From Luteimonas aquatica (lineage in GTDB: Bacteria > Pseudomonadota > Gammaproteobacteria > Xanthomonadales > Xanthomonadaceae), in assembly GCF_022662575.1 (NCBI RefSeq), contig NZ_JALBFU010000003.1:248879-312878 (forward strand): DNA of 64,000 nucleotides, in the 5' to 3' direction. The position numbers were made by a program, and so were the translations under genes. Numbering within the stretch: the first letter of the stretch is position 1; each line of letters starts with the position of its first letter. The notes below the pieces were generated by a model. That model saw nothing but the letters and a program-made list of their open reading frames with translations. It ran no database searches and was not told where the DNA came from. This document shows, piece by piece, positions 37,261 to 45,994 of this stretch.

Positions 37261-37590
37261 CGGCATCGGCCGGTGTCGGCGCCGCTCCGCAGGATCGGGC
37301 GATGCGTCGAGGCGGGACGCAACGGACCCGCGGAATTTGCTGCAAATGCACATCGATGCCCGCGCCGTTACGCCCGGATTCCGTACAACGCCTCTCCCGG
37401 CGGCCTCGCGAGGGGCGGTATTCATGCTCGCCGGGACGTGAATCCTCGTTAATGGATCTCTGGATAGAGTGGCGCGGCCCCATGGCCCCGGCGCTGCATG
37501 CGCAACGCAGGACGCCATCGCTGCACAGATGCGGACGAATGTGCGGCCGAGGTGCGTGACGTCCGCCTACCATCATTGAGGATCTTGACC
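37261..37590 (+). promoter_or_regulatory. upstream region of the class II lanthipeptide precursor
   Basis: About 330 nt with no supported gene. The AT-richer patch at 37445-37475 (TTAATGGATCTCTGGATAGAG) is the most likely promoter position, with GATAGA as a weak -10. No known regulator site is recognised. Confidence 0.35.
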
Positions 37591-37728
37591 ATGCCAGTGC
37601 AATTCGATCTTTCGAGCGAAGATTTCGAGCAGCTGCAGCAAGAAGTGATCGGCGAGCCCGATCTGCGCAATGAGAAGATGGAAAACGGCCGCGTTCCGTG
37701 GACGCCCCGCTGGACCTGCATCGCCTGA
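37591..37728 (+). CDS. class II lanthipeptide precursor peptide
   Basis: A 45-aa peptide directly before a LanM synthetase. The acidic helical leader FDLSSEDFEQLQQEV is of the kind LanM enzymes bind. The stretch GEPDLRNEKMENG leads to a very short core, RVPWTPRWTCIA. If cleavage follows the Gly of MENG, the 12-residue core has one Cys (C43) and two Thr (T38, T42). At most one methyllanthionine ring can form, most simply T38 to C43. No protease or transporter gene lies nearby. The peptide is short for class II, but its position and leader make the call good. Confidence 0.75.
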   Translation: MPVQFDLSSEDFEQLQQEVIGEPDLRNEKMENGRVPWTPRWTCIA

Positions 37729-37747
37729 TGCCCAGGTAGGACCCAAG

Positions 37748-37776
37748 ATGGGCTGCGCAACGCAGCCCATTTTTTT
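37748..37776 (+). terminator. intrinsic terminator/attenuator between precursor and LanM
   Basis: A perfect 10-bp stem ATGGGCTGCG / CGCAGCCCAT with loop CAA, immediately followed by seven T (37770-37776). The LanM ATG is the next three bases. Most transcripts should stop here after the precursor, leaving a minority to read into the synthetase gene. Confidence 0.85.
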
Positions 37777-40656
37777 ATGGCGAGCGCGCTCGGCGACGAA
37801 GACATCCAGGCATTGCGTCCATTCCTGCGATGGGCCGCGCCTGCATTCGGACCGGCGTTGAACCGGGTCGAGGACGCCTACCGAAACGCCTCCGACAGGC
37901 ACCCGCACAAGCTCGATCCGGACACCCTGCTGCCCAGCATCGAAGCGGCGTTCTCGACGCCGGTACTGCTGTGGAGCTTCCGCACCCTGATCCTGGAACT
38001 CGCCCTGGCCCGCCGTCGCGGGATATTGCAGGGAGATACGCCGCAGGAAAGATTCCACGCGTTCATCGAGCTGATTCAAAGCGCTTCGGGCCGCGCCGCC
38101 CTCGAACGGGATTACCCGCTGCTGCGCGGGGATATCGCCCGCATCGCGGAACAAGTCGAGCGGACCCTGCACACGCTCCTGGACCGGATCGTGCAGGATC
38201 ATGCCGCGCTGGGCCCGATCGGCCACCCGCTGGGCGGCGCCGTCGAGGGGATCGGGCGATGGCGCGGCTTCGAGACGGGGCTCGGCGACAGGCATGACGA
38301 CGGAAACACGGTCGCGCGCCTGGAGTTCGAGCATGGCTCGATGTTCTACAAGCCGCGTCCGATGGCGATGGACGCGGCGTTCGCCCGGTGCCTGCGGATG
38401 TTCATGGAGCGGGGCATCCGGCCGGCGCAGCGGACTCCGCTGGTGCTCGACAGGGGAGACTACGGATATGCCGAGCATATCCGGCACGTCCCGGTCGACA
38501 GCGAGGCCGCGGCATCGGCCTACTACCATCGGTATGGAGGGCTGATCGCCATCGCGCATGTGGTCGCGGCCTCGGACCTGCACTTCGAGAACCTCATCGC
38601 GTGCGGAGAGTTCCCGGTCGTCGTCGACCTGGAGACGCTGTGCCAGCCGCGCTCCGAGCGCACGAACCACGGCGCCGACGGACTGGCGGCCGCAAGGTCC
38701 ATCCTGGAGTCCGGGTTGCTGCCTACCCGCTACAGCATGCTGGACGCGGTCGACGTCAGCGGCCTTTCGGCCGGCGGCGGGTTCCGCCTCGCGCACAGGA
38801 TCTTCGATGCCGGCAGCGACGAAATGCGCCTGGCGCAGGTCCAGGAACGGAAGCAGCGTGCGCACAATCTTCCCGTCCGCGGGAACGGCAGCGTACCGCT
38901 GCCCTACGCGCACGCCGATTCGCTGCTCGAGGGATTTCGATCCACCTATTTCGGCTTGGCGGAGAACAAGGATTGGCTGCTTTCGAAGGACGGGCCCCTC
39001 GAGCCGTTCGCCGGCCTCAAGTCGCGCGCCGTGCTGCGCTCCACCATGATCTACAGCCGCCTGCTCGACGCCCTGTCGCACCCGAAATACCTGCGCGGCA
39101 GGCAGGCGCGCGAGGAGGCGCTGGACAGGCTGAAGGTCGGCCAGGAGGATTGGGCCCGCCTGCAACGCGTCGACTGCGCGGAGCGGGCGGCCCTGGAGCG
39201 CGGCGACGTTCCGCGATTCTGGATCGGTGGAGACAGCGTGGACGTCGAGTTCGACGCGGGCCGGACCGCGTCCGGATTCTTCACGAGTTCGGGAATGCAG
39301 GAAATCCGCAGGCGCGTGCGGTCCCTCTCGCCTGGGGACTTCGACAGGCAACGCTACGTCCTCCACCAGTCCTTGCAAAGCACCCGCCTCGACGAGCCGG
39401 CGACGGCGTCCGCTCCCATGGACGCCGCGCCGCGCCGCCGCGCGCCGCGCGCCTTCGAGGAAGCCGCCCTGCGCATCGCGAGCCGGATCGAGGCGATGCG
39501 CTTCCCGGATCGCCGGCATCCCCTGTTCGTCCACCTCGACTACGCGTCCCACGACGTTCCCCGCCTGGGACCGATGGACGATGCGCTGTACGAGGGGCTT
39601 CCGGGATTGATGCTGATGCTGTCGGAAGCGGGCCTGCGGACCGGCCGCAAGGCGCTCCTGGCCCGCTCGGCGGCCATCATGGCGTCCGTGGACGACCGCC
39701 TGCGGCGCGCCCCGGATTCGCTGCCCGCGATCGGCGCCTTCAACGGCCTGAGCGGCTGGATCTATGCGCTGCTGGCGCTGGGACTGCGCCAGCAGCGCCC
39801 CGACCTGGTGGACGCCGCACTGGCATGGGTTCCGGCCGTTGCGGAGCGCATCGCGGACGAGCAGGAGCTGGACGTCATCGGAGGCGTCGCGGGCTGCCTG
39901 CTGGTGCTGCTGCAGCTGCATAGCCATCGGGACGATGCGCGCGTGCGCGCGGCGGCGGGACAGTGCGCCGACCGCCTGATGGCCTCCGCCAGGCGCGACG
40001 CGTCCGGGACGTGCTGGCACGACGCCGGCGACGGCCAACCGGATGCGACGGGATTCGCGCACGGCTCGGCAGGCATCGCCGCGGCGCTGGCCCGTTACGC
40101 GGTCGCATTCGAGGATCCGCAGTGCCTGCAGGCGGCCCTCTCCGCCTTGGCCAGGGAGCGCACCGCCTACGAGCGACGCCAGGGCTCGTGGTACGACCTC
40201 GATGCGACGCACGCATCCGGCGGGATGCGCAAGGGCAGCGCATCGTGGTGCCATGGCGCCTCCGGCGTGGGAATGGCGCGCCTGCTTTGGCCGCGATCCT
40301 TGCGCGACGCCGCATGGCGACAGGACGTTCAACGCTGCCTGGATGCCGTGCTGGCGAGCCTGGACAGCGCCGCCGGGCACAGTCTTTGCCACGGCAGCTG
40401 GGGGAACCTCGACTTTCCGCTGGAATGGGCGGTCCAGTCCGGCGACGCGGCGCTGCTGGCGCGATGCCGCCGGCTCGCCGATGCGCTCCTGGTCCAGGGC
40501 CGCAACGGCTGGGTCTGCGGCGGCCGCACGGAAAGCGAAATGCCGCTGGGCCTGATGGTCGGTCTCAGCGGAATCGCCTATGCCTGCCTGCGGGCCGCCG
40601 ATCCGCAGCACGTGCCGTCGATCCTGAGCTTGAACGTGCCTCCGGGACCCCACTGA
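37777..40656 (+). CDS. class II lanthionine synthetase LanM
   Basis: Bifunctional 959-aa enzyme that dehydrates Ser/Thr and adds Cys thiols to form (methyl)lanthionine. The N-terminal DUF4135 dehydratase has kinase-like residues: YKPR (K192), SDLHFEN (D267, H269, N272) and VDLETL (D284, E286). The C-terminal LanC-like cyclase has the zinc ligands Cys825 (SWCHGASG), Cys871 and His872 (LCHGSWGN), so both halves look active. The ATG lies at the end of a terminator T-tract without a Shine-Dalgarno, and no better in-frame start exists nearby. No LanT, protease or immunity gene is adjacent. The locus sits between ahcY and metF. Confidence 0.93.
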   Translation: MASALGDEDIQALRPFLRWAAPAFGPALNRVEDAYRNASDRHPHKLDPDTLLPSIEAAFSTPVLLWSFRTLILELALARRRGILQGDTPQERFHAFIELIQSASGRAALERDYPLLRGDIARIAEQVERTLHTLLDRIVQDHAALGPIGHPLGGAVEGIGRWRGFETGLGDRHDDGNTVARLEFEHGSMFYKPRPMAMDAAFARCLRMFMERGIRPAQRTPLVLDRGDYGYAEHIRHVPVDSEAAASAYYHRYGGLIAIAHVVAASDLHFENLIACGEFPVVVDLETLCQPRSERTNHGADGLAAARSILESGLLPTRYSMLDAVDVSGLSAGGGFRLAHRIFDAGSDEMRLAQVQERKQRAHNLPVRGNGSVPLPYAHADSLLEGFRSTYFGLAENKDWLLSKDGPLEPFAGLKSRAVLRSTMIYSRLLDALSHPKYLRGRQAREEALDRLKVGQEDWARLQRVDCAERAALERGDVPRFWIGGDSVDVEFDAGRTASGFFTSSGMQEIRRRVRSLSPGDFDRQRYVLHQSLQSTRLDEPATASAPMDAAPRRRAPRAFEEAALRIASRIEAMRFPDRRHPLFVHLDYASHDVPRLGPMDDALYEGLPGLMLMLSEAGLRTGRKALLARSAAIMASVDDRLRRAPDSLPAIGAFNGLSGWIYALLALGLRQQRPDLVDAALAWVPAVAERIADEQELDVIGGVAGCLLVLLQLHSHRDDARVRAAAGQCADRLMASARRDASGTCWHDAGDGQPDATGFAHGSAGIAAALARYAVAFEDPQCLQAALSALARERTAYERRQGSWYDLDATHASGGMRKGSASWCHGASGVGMARLLWPRSLRDAAWRQDVQRCLDAVLASLDSAAGHSLCHGSWGNLDFPLEWAVQSGDAALLARCRRLADALLVQGRNGWVCGGRTESEMPLGLMVGLSGIAYACLRAADPQHVPSILSLNVPPGPH

Positions 40657-40853
40657 GGTTCGTCCACGAGCAAGCCTGGGCGGAGCTCGACGCCGACGCC
40701 TGGCGGCATCGCCGAAAAGCAGATATGCTTCAATCGCGATAAAGCGATATAGCTGCACGGGCCGGGGGATTCCGCGCGCGGACAGGCGCAGGACGCGTCG
40801 TCCACGCCGACACCGGTCCCGAGTGAAATCCACGAATCCTGCGCCGAGTCCCG
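40657..40853 (+). promoter_or_regulatory. metF upstream region with GCGATA repeats
   Basis: Between the LanM stop and metF. At 40735-40752 the sequence ATCGCGATAAAGCGATAT holds two direct GCGATA units and a TCGC/GCGA inverted repeat in an AT-richer setting. This could be a methionine-cycle regulator site or a promoter spacer. Its identity is unproven. Confidence 0.35.
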
Positions 40854-41678
40854 ATGGCTTCTCTCTCCTTCGAGTTCTATCCCCCGAAAACCGACGAGCA
40901 ACGCGAGCAGCTCGACCGCACCGCCAGGAAGCTCAAGGCGCACGGACCAGACTACGTCTCCTGCACGTTCGGCGCCGGCGGCTCCACGCTCGATTACACG
41001 CCGGAAACCATCGAACGCCTGCACCAAGTGCACCGGCTCGATGCCGCTCCGCACATTTCCTGCATCGGCGGCACCCGCGCCGAGCTCGGCGCCCTGCTCG
41101 CGCGCTACAAGACGATGGGCTGCCGGCGCATCGTCGCCCTGCGCGGCGACCTGCCCTCGGGCATGGCGCGCACCGGCGATTTCCGCTACGCCACCGACCT
41201 GGTGGAATTCATCCGCCGCGAACACGACGGCTTCTTCCACATCGAAGTCGGCTGCTACCCGGAAACGCATCCACAGGCCGAGCACGCACTGGCCGACCTG
41301 AAGCATTTCAAGGCCAAGGTCGACGCCGGCGCCGACGGCGCGATCACCCAGTACTTCTACAACGCCGACGCCTATTTCCGCTTCGTCGAGGACGCGCGCA
41401 GGCTGGGCGTGGGCATTCCGATCGTGCCCGGGATCATGCCGATCTCCAACTTCAGCCAGCTGCGGCGCTTCTCCGAGGCCTGCGGCGCCGAGATTCCGCG
41501 CTGGATCGGCAAGCGCATGCAGGCCTACGGCGACGACATCGATAGCATCCGCGAATTCGCCGCCGACTTCGTCGCCGCGCTGTGCCGGCGACTGGTCGAG
41601 GGCGGCGCGCCGGCGCTGCATTTCTACACGCTCAACCTGGCCAAGCCGACGCAAGCGGTGCTGGCGCGCCTGTCCTGA
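40854..41678 (+). CDS. metF: methylenetetrahydrofolate reductase
   Basis: FAD enzyme reducing 5,10-methylene-THF to 5-methyl-THF for methionine synthesis. The 274-aa protein has the family start LSFEFYPPKTDEQREQLDRT, the FAD/folate-site CTFGAGGSTLDYT, RIVALRGDLP and the GADGAITQYFYNADAYFRF block with the catalytic-region Gln and Tyr. A short bacterial MetF without the regulatory domain. In related genomes it usually follows ahcY directly; here about 3.65 kb lie between, so it probably has its own promoter. Confidence 0.97.
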   Translation: MASLSFEFYPPKTDEQREQLDRTARKLKAHGPDYVSCTFGAGGSTLDYTPETIERLHQVHRLDAAPHISCIGGTRAELGALLARYKTMGCRRIVALRGDLPSGMARTGDFRYATDLVEFIRREHDGFFHIEVGCYPETHPQAEHALADLKHFKAKVDAGADGAITQYFYNADAYFRFVEDARRLGVGIPIVPGIMPISNFSQLRRFSEACGAEIPRWIGKRMQAYGDDIDSIREFAADFVAALCRRLVEGGAPALHFYTLNLAKPTQAVLARLS

Positions 41679-41743
41679 ATCCGGATGCGCGGGACGTGCC
41701 GCCTGCACTTCCCGCAGGCGACGCGCGACGCTAGGCTGCGCCG

Positions 41744-42331
41744 ATGCCGCCGCTCCGCCTCGCCTGCCTCCTGCTGCCGCCGCTGGCCTTCGCCTGCTGG
41801 TCCGGGCCGGCCGATGCGCAGATCAAGCGCTGCACGGGACCGGACGGAAAATCGATCTTCACCGACCGCAACTGCGGCGACGTCGGCGCCACCGATGCCC
41901 TGCCGCGCCCCGCGACCGGTTCGCCGCAGGTCGGCGGCAAGCCCTACGCGCGCGGCTGCTCGCGCAACGTGCGCGATCTGGTCTACGAACTCACCGCGGC
42001 CATCGACAGCCGCGACACCAACCGGTTGGCCGGGCTCTACAGCTGGTCGGGCATGTCGAACAACGGCGGCTATGCCGTGCTCTCGCGGCTGGACGCGATC
42101 GCCAACCGGCCGCTGATCGACATCAGTCCGGTGCTGCCCGCGCCGCAGCTCAGCGTCGACGCCGGCGGCGCGGTGACGCTCAGCGGCGACGTCGACGCCA
42201 GTGAATATCCCGGGGCGCAGCTGCGGCGCGCCCCCGTCGCGCTGCGCGTCGACCAGGGCACCGGCGGCGGCACGCAGCGCACCGTGTTCGGCCTGCGCAA
42301 GTACATGGGCTGCTGGTGGCTGACGCTGTAG
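41744..42331 (+). CDS. exported hypothetical protein with DUF4124-like start
   Basis: A 195-aa protein with a signal peptide (LACLLLPPLAFACWSGPADA). A DUF4124-like segment follows (IKRCTGPDGKSIFTDRNCGD), where two Cys flank a short beta unit, then a mostly helical and beta remainder ending GLRKYMGCWWLTL. Function unknown. It lies 65 nt after metF on the same strand, but no functional link is apparent. Confidence 0.72.
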   Translation: MPPLRLACLLLPPLAFACWSGPADAQIKRCTGPDGKSIFTDRNCGDVGATDALPRPATGSPQVGGKPYARGCSRNVRDLVYELTAAIDSRDTNRLAGLYSWSGMSNNGGYAVLSRLDAIANRPLIDISPVLPAPQLSVDAGGAVTLSGDVDASEYPGAQLRRAPVALRVDQGTGGGTQRTVFGLRKYMGCWWLTL

Positions 42332-42478
42332 CCGCCGCCACAATTCCCCGGTATTCGGCGACCTGAGGCGCGCCAAGCGGCCGGCGCAGGAGCGGCGTGA
42401 AGCCCGAGCACCGCCGCCGATGCCGGCCGCGGACGGCGAACCCTGTAAACTGGGCGCTTTCCCGGCGAACGAACCGAC

Positions 42479-43396
42479 ATGGCGACGCAATACCCCGAAT
42501 GGATCTGGCACAACGGCGCCGTCAAGCACTGGGCCGAGGCCACCACCCACGTGATGGCGCACGTCGTCCATTACGGCTCCTCCGTGTTCGAGGGCATCCG
42601 CTGCTACGACACCGCCGACGGCCCGGCGATCTTCCGCCTGACCGACCACAACCGGCGCCTGTTCGCCTCGGCGAAGATCTACGACATGGCGATCCCCTAT
42701 TCGCTGGAGCAGATCAACCAGGCCTGCCGCGAGGTGATCGCCGCCAACGGCAACAGCACCGACTACCTGCGCCCGGTCGCCTACCGCGGCCTGGGCGGTT
42801 TCGGGCTCTCGGCCGACACGCCCATCGACGTCGCCGTGGCGACCTGGAAGATGGGCCAGTACCTGGGGGCGGGCGTGGTCGCGCAGGGCATCGACGCCTG
42901 CGTCTCCAGCTGGCAGCGCTTCGCGCCGAACACCCTGCCGGCCGGCGCCAAGGCCGGCGGCAACTATCTCTCCGGACAGCTGGTCGCGCGCGAGGCGCGC
43001 CGGCTCGGCTTCGGCGAGGGCATCGCGCTGGCTTCCACCGGCCTGCTCAGCGAGGGCGCGGGCGAGAACCTGTTCCTGGTGTTCGACGGCGCCCTGCACA
43101 CCACGCCGGTGAGCGCCGCGCTGCTCAACGGCATCACCCGCAACACCATCATCACCCTGGCGCGCGATGCCGGGATCGAGGTGGTGGAGCGCGACCTGCC
43201 GCGCGAATACCTCTACCTGTGCGACGAGCTGTTCATGTGCGGCACCGCCGCGGAAATCACCCCGATCCGCTCGGTCGACGGCCGCCAGGTCGGTGCCGGC
43301 AAGCCGGGGCCGGTCACGCAGCGCCTGCAGGCGCTGTTCTTCGGCCTGTTCGACGGCAGCACGCCGGACAAGTACGGCTGGCTTGAGCCGGTTTGA
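42479..43396 (+). CDS. ilvE: branched-chain amino acid aminotransferase
   Basis: PLP enzyme of fold type IV that interconverts branched-chain 2-oxo acids and Val, Leu and Ile. The 305-aa protein has SSVFEGIRCYDT, YLRPVAYRGLGG, the PLP-lysine region PAGAKAGGNYLSGQ and the ELFMCGTAAEITPIRSVDGR block. Length and motifs fit IlvE well. It is monocistronic, with ACCGAC immediately before the ATG and no clear Shine-Dalgarno. Confidence 0.96.
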   Translation: MATQYPEWIWHNGAVKHWAEATTHVMAHVVHYGSSVFEGIRCYDTADGPAIFRLTDHNRRLFASAKIYDMAIPYSLEQINQACREVIAANGNSTDYLRPVAYRGLGGFGLSADTPIDVAVATWKMGQYLGAGVVAQGIDACVSSWQRFAPNTLPAGAKAGGNYLSGQLVAREARRLGFGEGIALASTGLLSEGAGENLFLVFDGALHTTPVSAALLNGITRNTIITLARDAGIEVVERDLPREYLYLCDELFMCGTAAEITPIRSVDGRQVGAGKPGPVTQRLQALFFGLFDGSTPDKYGWLEPV

Positions 43397-43572
43397 CGCC
43401 GGACTCCGAGTACTGCAACGGCAACCGCGACACGTGCCGGCCTGGCCGGCGCCGAGCGCTTGCCCGCGCCCGGCGGCAGGATGTCGCCACTGCCGGCGTG
43501 CCTCCGGCATCGCTTCGGGCCCGGCTCAACCGTTCATGAAGGCGACTTCGTTGCGACAGGAGTATCCCATCC

Positions 43573-43803
43573 ATGAAAAAGACGACGCTGCGCGCCATCG
43601 CCATCGCACTGACCCTGTGCGTGATGTCCGCTCCGGCCCTGGCCTTTAGCCGCCCCACCATCCCCTGCACCCCGGAACTGCAGGGCACCATCGTCGCCAC
43701 GCCGACGTCATCCGGTTACGTCGAATGGGAATGCGGCAACGGCAGTTGGCATTTCTTCCTGCAGTGGGTCTGCGACCCTCGCGGGGGATGCATCCCGCTC
43801 TGA
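43573..43803 (+). CDS. small exported Cys-containing peptide
   Basis: A 76-aa protein: signal peptide MKKTTLRAIAIALTLCVMSA, cleavage near APALA, then a 50-residue mature peptide with four Cys (IPCTP, WECGN, WVCDP, GGCIP) and several aromatic residues. Two disulfides after export are likely. ACAGGAG lies upstream of the ATG. I recognise no family. It could be a small secreted effector, inhibitor or envelope protein. Confidence 0.6.
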   Translation: MKKTTLRAIAIALTLCVMSAPALAFSRPTIPCTPELQGTIVATPTSSGYVEWECGNGSWHFFLQWVCDPRGGCIPL

Positions 43804-43812
43804 TCGTCATCC

Positions 43813-43843
43813 GCCACAGGAGCCCGCGAGAGGCTCCTGTGGC
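43813..43843. terminator. bidirectional hairpin between convergent genes
   Basis: GCCACAGGAGCC / GGCTCCTGTGGC, a perfect 12-bp stem between the small secreted protein and the histidine kinase, overlapping nothing else. The T-tracts are short on both sides. Confidence 0.6.
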
Positions 43844-43844
43844 T

Positions 43845-45188
43845 TCAATTGGTTTTGGCCTCGAGCGGCGCGAACGACAGCGTCGCGACGACGCCACGCT
43901 CCTCGCCCGGCACCACGCGCACGTTCCATCCGTACAGCGCGCACAGGCGGCGCACGATCGACAGGCCGATGCCCCCGCCCTGCGTATGCTCGGCATGGCT
44001 GCCGCGATAGCCGCGCTCGAACAGGCGCGCGGCGTCCTCCGCGCTCAGCCCGGGACCGGAATCGACCACGTCGACCGCGCGCGCGCGCAGGCGCACGATC
44101 ACCTCACCCCGGGTGGTGTACTTGACCGCGTTGCCGATCAGGTTGCCCAGTGCGACGTTCACCGCCGCCTCCGGCGCGTCGATCACCAGCCCGCGCTCGC
44201 CCTCGATGCGCAGCTCCAGCGCCTTGCCGCCGAGCTGGCTGCGGTGGGCATCGAGCAGCTGTTCCGCGACCCTGGCGACGTCGGTGGCGCCGTGGCCGCG
44301 CTCGTTGCGCGAGAGCAGCAGCAATGCGCTGATCAGGTCGGTGCACTGCTGCTCGGCGCGCTGGATGCGCTGCAGGCGGGTGCGCGCCTTCTCGTCCAGG
44401 TCGGGCTTGGACAGCAGCAGCTCGACCGCGCCCTTCACCACCGCCAGCGGCGTGCGCAGCTCGTGGCTGACGTCGGCGTTGAACTCGCGGTCGCGCTTGA
44501 CCACCTCGGTCAGGCGCGAGGCGTAGTCGTCCAGCGCCGAGGCGAGCTGGCCGACCTCGTCGTCGGGGAAGTGCGCCGCCAGGTTCTGCGGCTCGGCGTT
44601 CTCGCCGGAGGTCTGCAGCCGCCGCGCCAGTTCCGACACCGGCCGCATCACCCGCGAAGCCGACCACCAGCCGATCACCAGCGACAGCAGGGTGAAGGTG
44701 ATCACCGATCCGTACAGGGCGCGGTTGAACTGCTCCTGCCCCCGGCTGGCCTGGGTCATGTCGTAGGCCAGGAAGAACCATTCGTTCGGCGTCTTGCGCA
44801 CCGCCAGCTTGTAGGAGAACGCGTGCCCGCTCTCGTCGGTGCCGCCGAGGTTGTGGATGCCGTCGCCGAGCTCGTACCAGTCCGGCTGGTCGGCGCGCAG
44901 CGCCTCGAAGCGGTCGCGCTTGACCACGCGCGCCAGCATCTGCTGCACCGGCAGATCGGGGCTCTGGTTGGGATCGACGTAGTAGCGGCGCGCGTACTCG
45001 TCGATGTTCTTGTTCATCACGTCCTCGACCAGCGCATTCTCGACGCGGTTGCGCGTCCAGTTGGTGGCGAAGGCGAACAGCGCCGTCAGGCCGAAGCCCA
45101 GCAGCACGAACGAAAGGATGATGCGGCTTCTCAGCCGCCGGCGGTAACGGATTTTGCGCCGGCGCGTCCTGCCGTCAGGCGTTCGCAT
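43845..45188 (-). CDS. two-component sensor histidine kinase
   Basis: Membrane histidine kinase of about 447 aa. TM1 (about residues 22-43), a periplasmic sensor region of about 115 residues, TM2 (about 160-180) and a HAMP linker lead to HisKA with the phospho-acceptor His in NADVSHELRTPLAVVKG (H242). HATPase_c motifs follow (NLIGNAVKYT, DSGPGLS, GGGIGLSIV). The start at 45188 overlaps the regulator by 14 nt; an ATG at 45218 is also possible. Co-transcribed with the regulator. The signal is unknown. The order and type recall PhoQ/QseC-class systems. Confidence 0.92.
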   Translation of the reverse strand: MRTPDGRTRRRKIRYRRRLRSRIILSFVLLGFGLTALFAFATNWTRNRVENALVEDVMNKNIDEYARRYYVDPNQSPDLPVQQMLARVVKRDRFEALRADQPDWYELGDGIHNLGGTDESGHAFSYKLAVRKTPNEWFFLAYDMTQASRGQEQFNRALYGSVITFTLLSLVIGWWSASRVMRPVSELARRLQTSGENAEPQNLAAHFPDDEVGQLASALDDYASRLTEVVKRDREFNADVSHELRTPLAVVKGAVELLLSKPDLDEKARTRLQRIQRAEQQCTDLISALLLLSRNERGHGATDVARVAEQLLDAHRSQLGGKALELRIEGERGLVIDAPEAAVNVALGNLIGNAVKYTTRGEVIVRLRARAVDVVDSGPGLSAEDAARLFERGYRGSHAEHTQGGGIGLSIVRRLCALYGWNVRVVPGEERGVVATLSFAPLEAKTN

Positions 45189-45858
45189 CGGGCGCGGCGA
45201 TGCGGTATCCGATGCCATGGCGCGTCTGGATCAGCGGGGTGCCGAAGGGCTTGTCGACCACGGCGCGCAGGCCGTGGATGTGCACGCGCAGCGAATCCGA
45301 GTCCGGCAGCTCCTCGCCCCAGACGCGGGTCTCCAGCTCCTGGCGCGTGACCACGGCCGGGGAGGCCTCCATCAGCGCCTGCAGGATCTTCAGCGCGGTC
45401 GGGTTGAGCTGCAGCAGCTTGCCCTCGCGGCGCACTTCCAGGGTGTCGAGGTTGTATTCGAGGTCGCCGACCTCGAGCACGCGGGTCTGCACGCCGCGCC
45501 CGCGGCGCGCCAGGGCGTTCAGGCGCACCTCCACTTCCTGCAGGGCGAAGGGCTTGATCAGGTAGTCGTCGGCGCCGGAGTCGAAGCCGGCCAGCTTGTT
45601 GTCCAGGCTGTCGCGCGCGGTGAGCATCAGCACCGGGGTCTGCTTGCGCGCCTCGTTGCGCAGCTTGCGGCAGACTTCCAGGCCGTCGATGCCCGGCAGG
45701 TTGAGATCGAGCACCACCGCGTCGAAGTCGTGGACCACGGCCAGATGCAGGCCGGTGACGCCGTCGGCGGCGAAATCGACCGTGTGGCCGCGGTCTTCGA
45801 GATAGTCGCCGAGGTTGGCGGCGATGTCCTGGTTGTCTTCGATTACGAGGATGCGCAT
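45175..45858 (-). CDS. OmpR/PhoB-family response regulator
   Basis: A 227-aa DNA-binding regulator. The receiver domain has phospho-acceptor D51 (AVVLDLNLPGIDG), the acidic pair in VIEDNQD and the conserved Lys K102 (YLIKPF). The C-terminal winged helix is of the OmpR type (LQLNPTALKILQALMEASPA, DSDSLRVHIHGLRAVVDKPF). The ATG at 45858 has AGGA upstream. It forms a two-gene operon with the downstream kinase, and its target genes are not evident. Confidence 0.94.
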   Translation of the reverse strand: MRILVIEDNQDIAANLGDYLEDRGHTVDFAADGVTGLHLAVVHDFDAVVLDLNLPGIDGLEVCRKLRNEARKQTPVLMLTARDSLDNKLAGFDSGADDYLIKPFALQEVEVRLNALARRGRGVQTRVLEVGDLEYNLDTLEVRREGKLLQLNPTALKILQALMEASPAVVTRQELETRVWGEELPDSDSLRVHIHGLRAVVDKPFGTPLIQTRHGIGYRIAAPDANA

Positions 45859-45994
45859 CAATCGGTTGTCCTATGGGGTCAAGGTCAGACCCGGGTCGCG
45901 GGCCGCGGTTCCCCTGGGGGCAGTCGGGGATTCTGGCATACCCGGCAGCGCCCCCGCTCGCCACCCGCGGCGCCGGCCCGGCGCGCAACGCGGA

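Noticed and set aside
37232-37441. A second lanthipeptide precursor upstream of the LanM locus
   Set aside because: The 69-codon frame here overlaps the ahcY terminator, has no leader-like acidic helix and no Cys/Ser/Thr-rich core.
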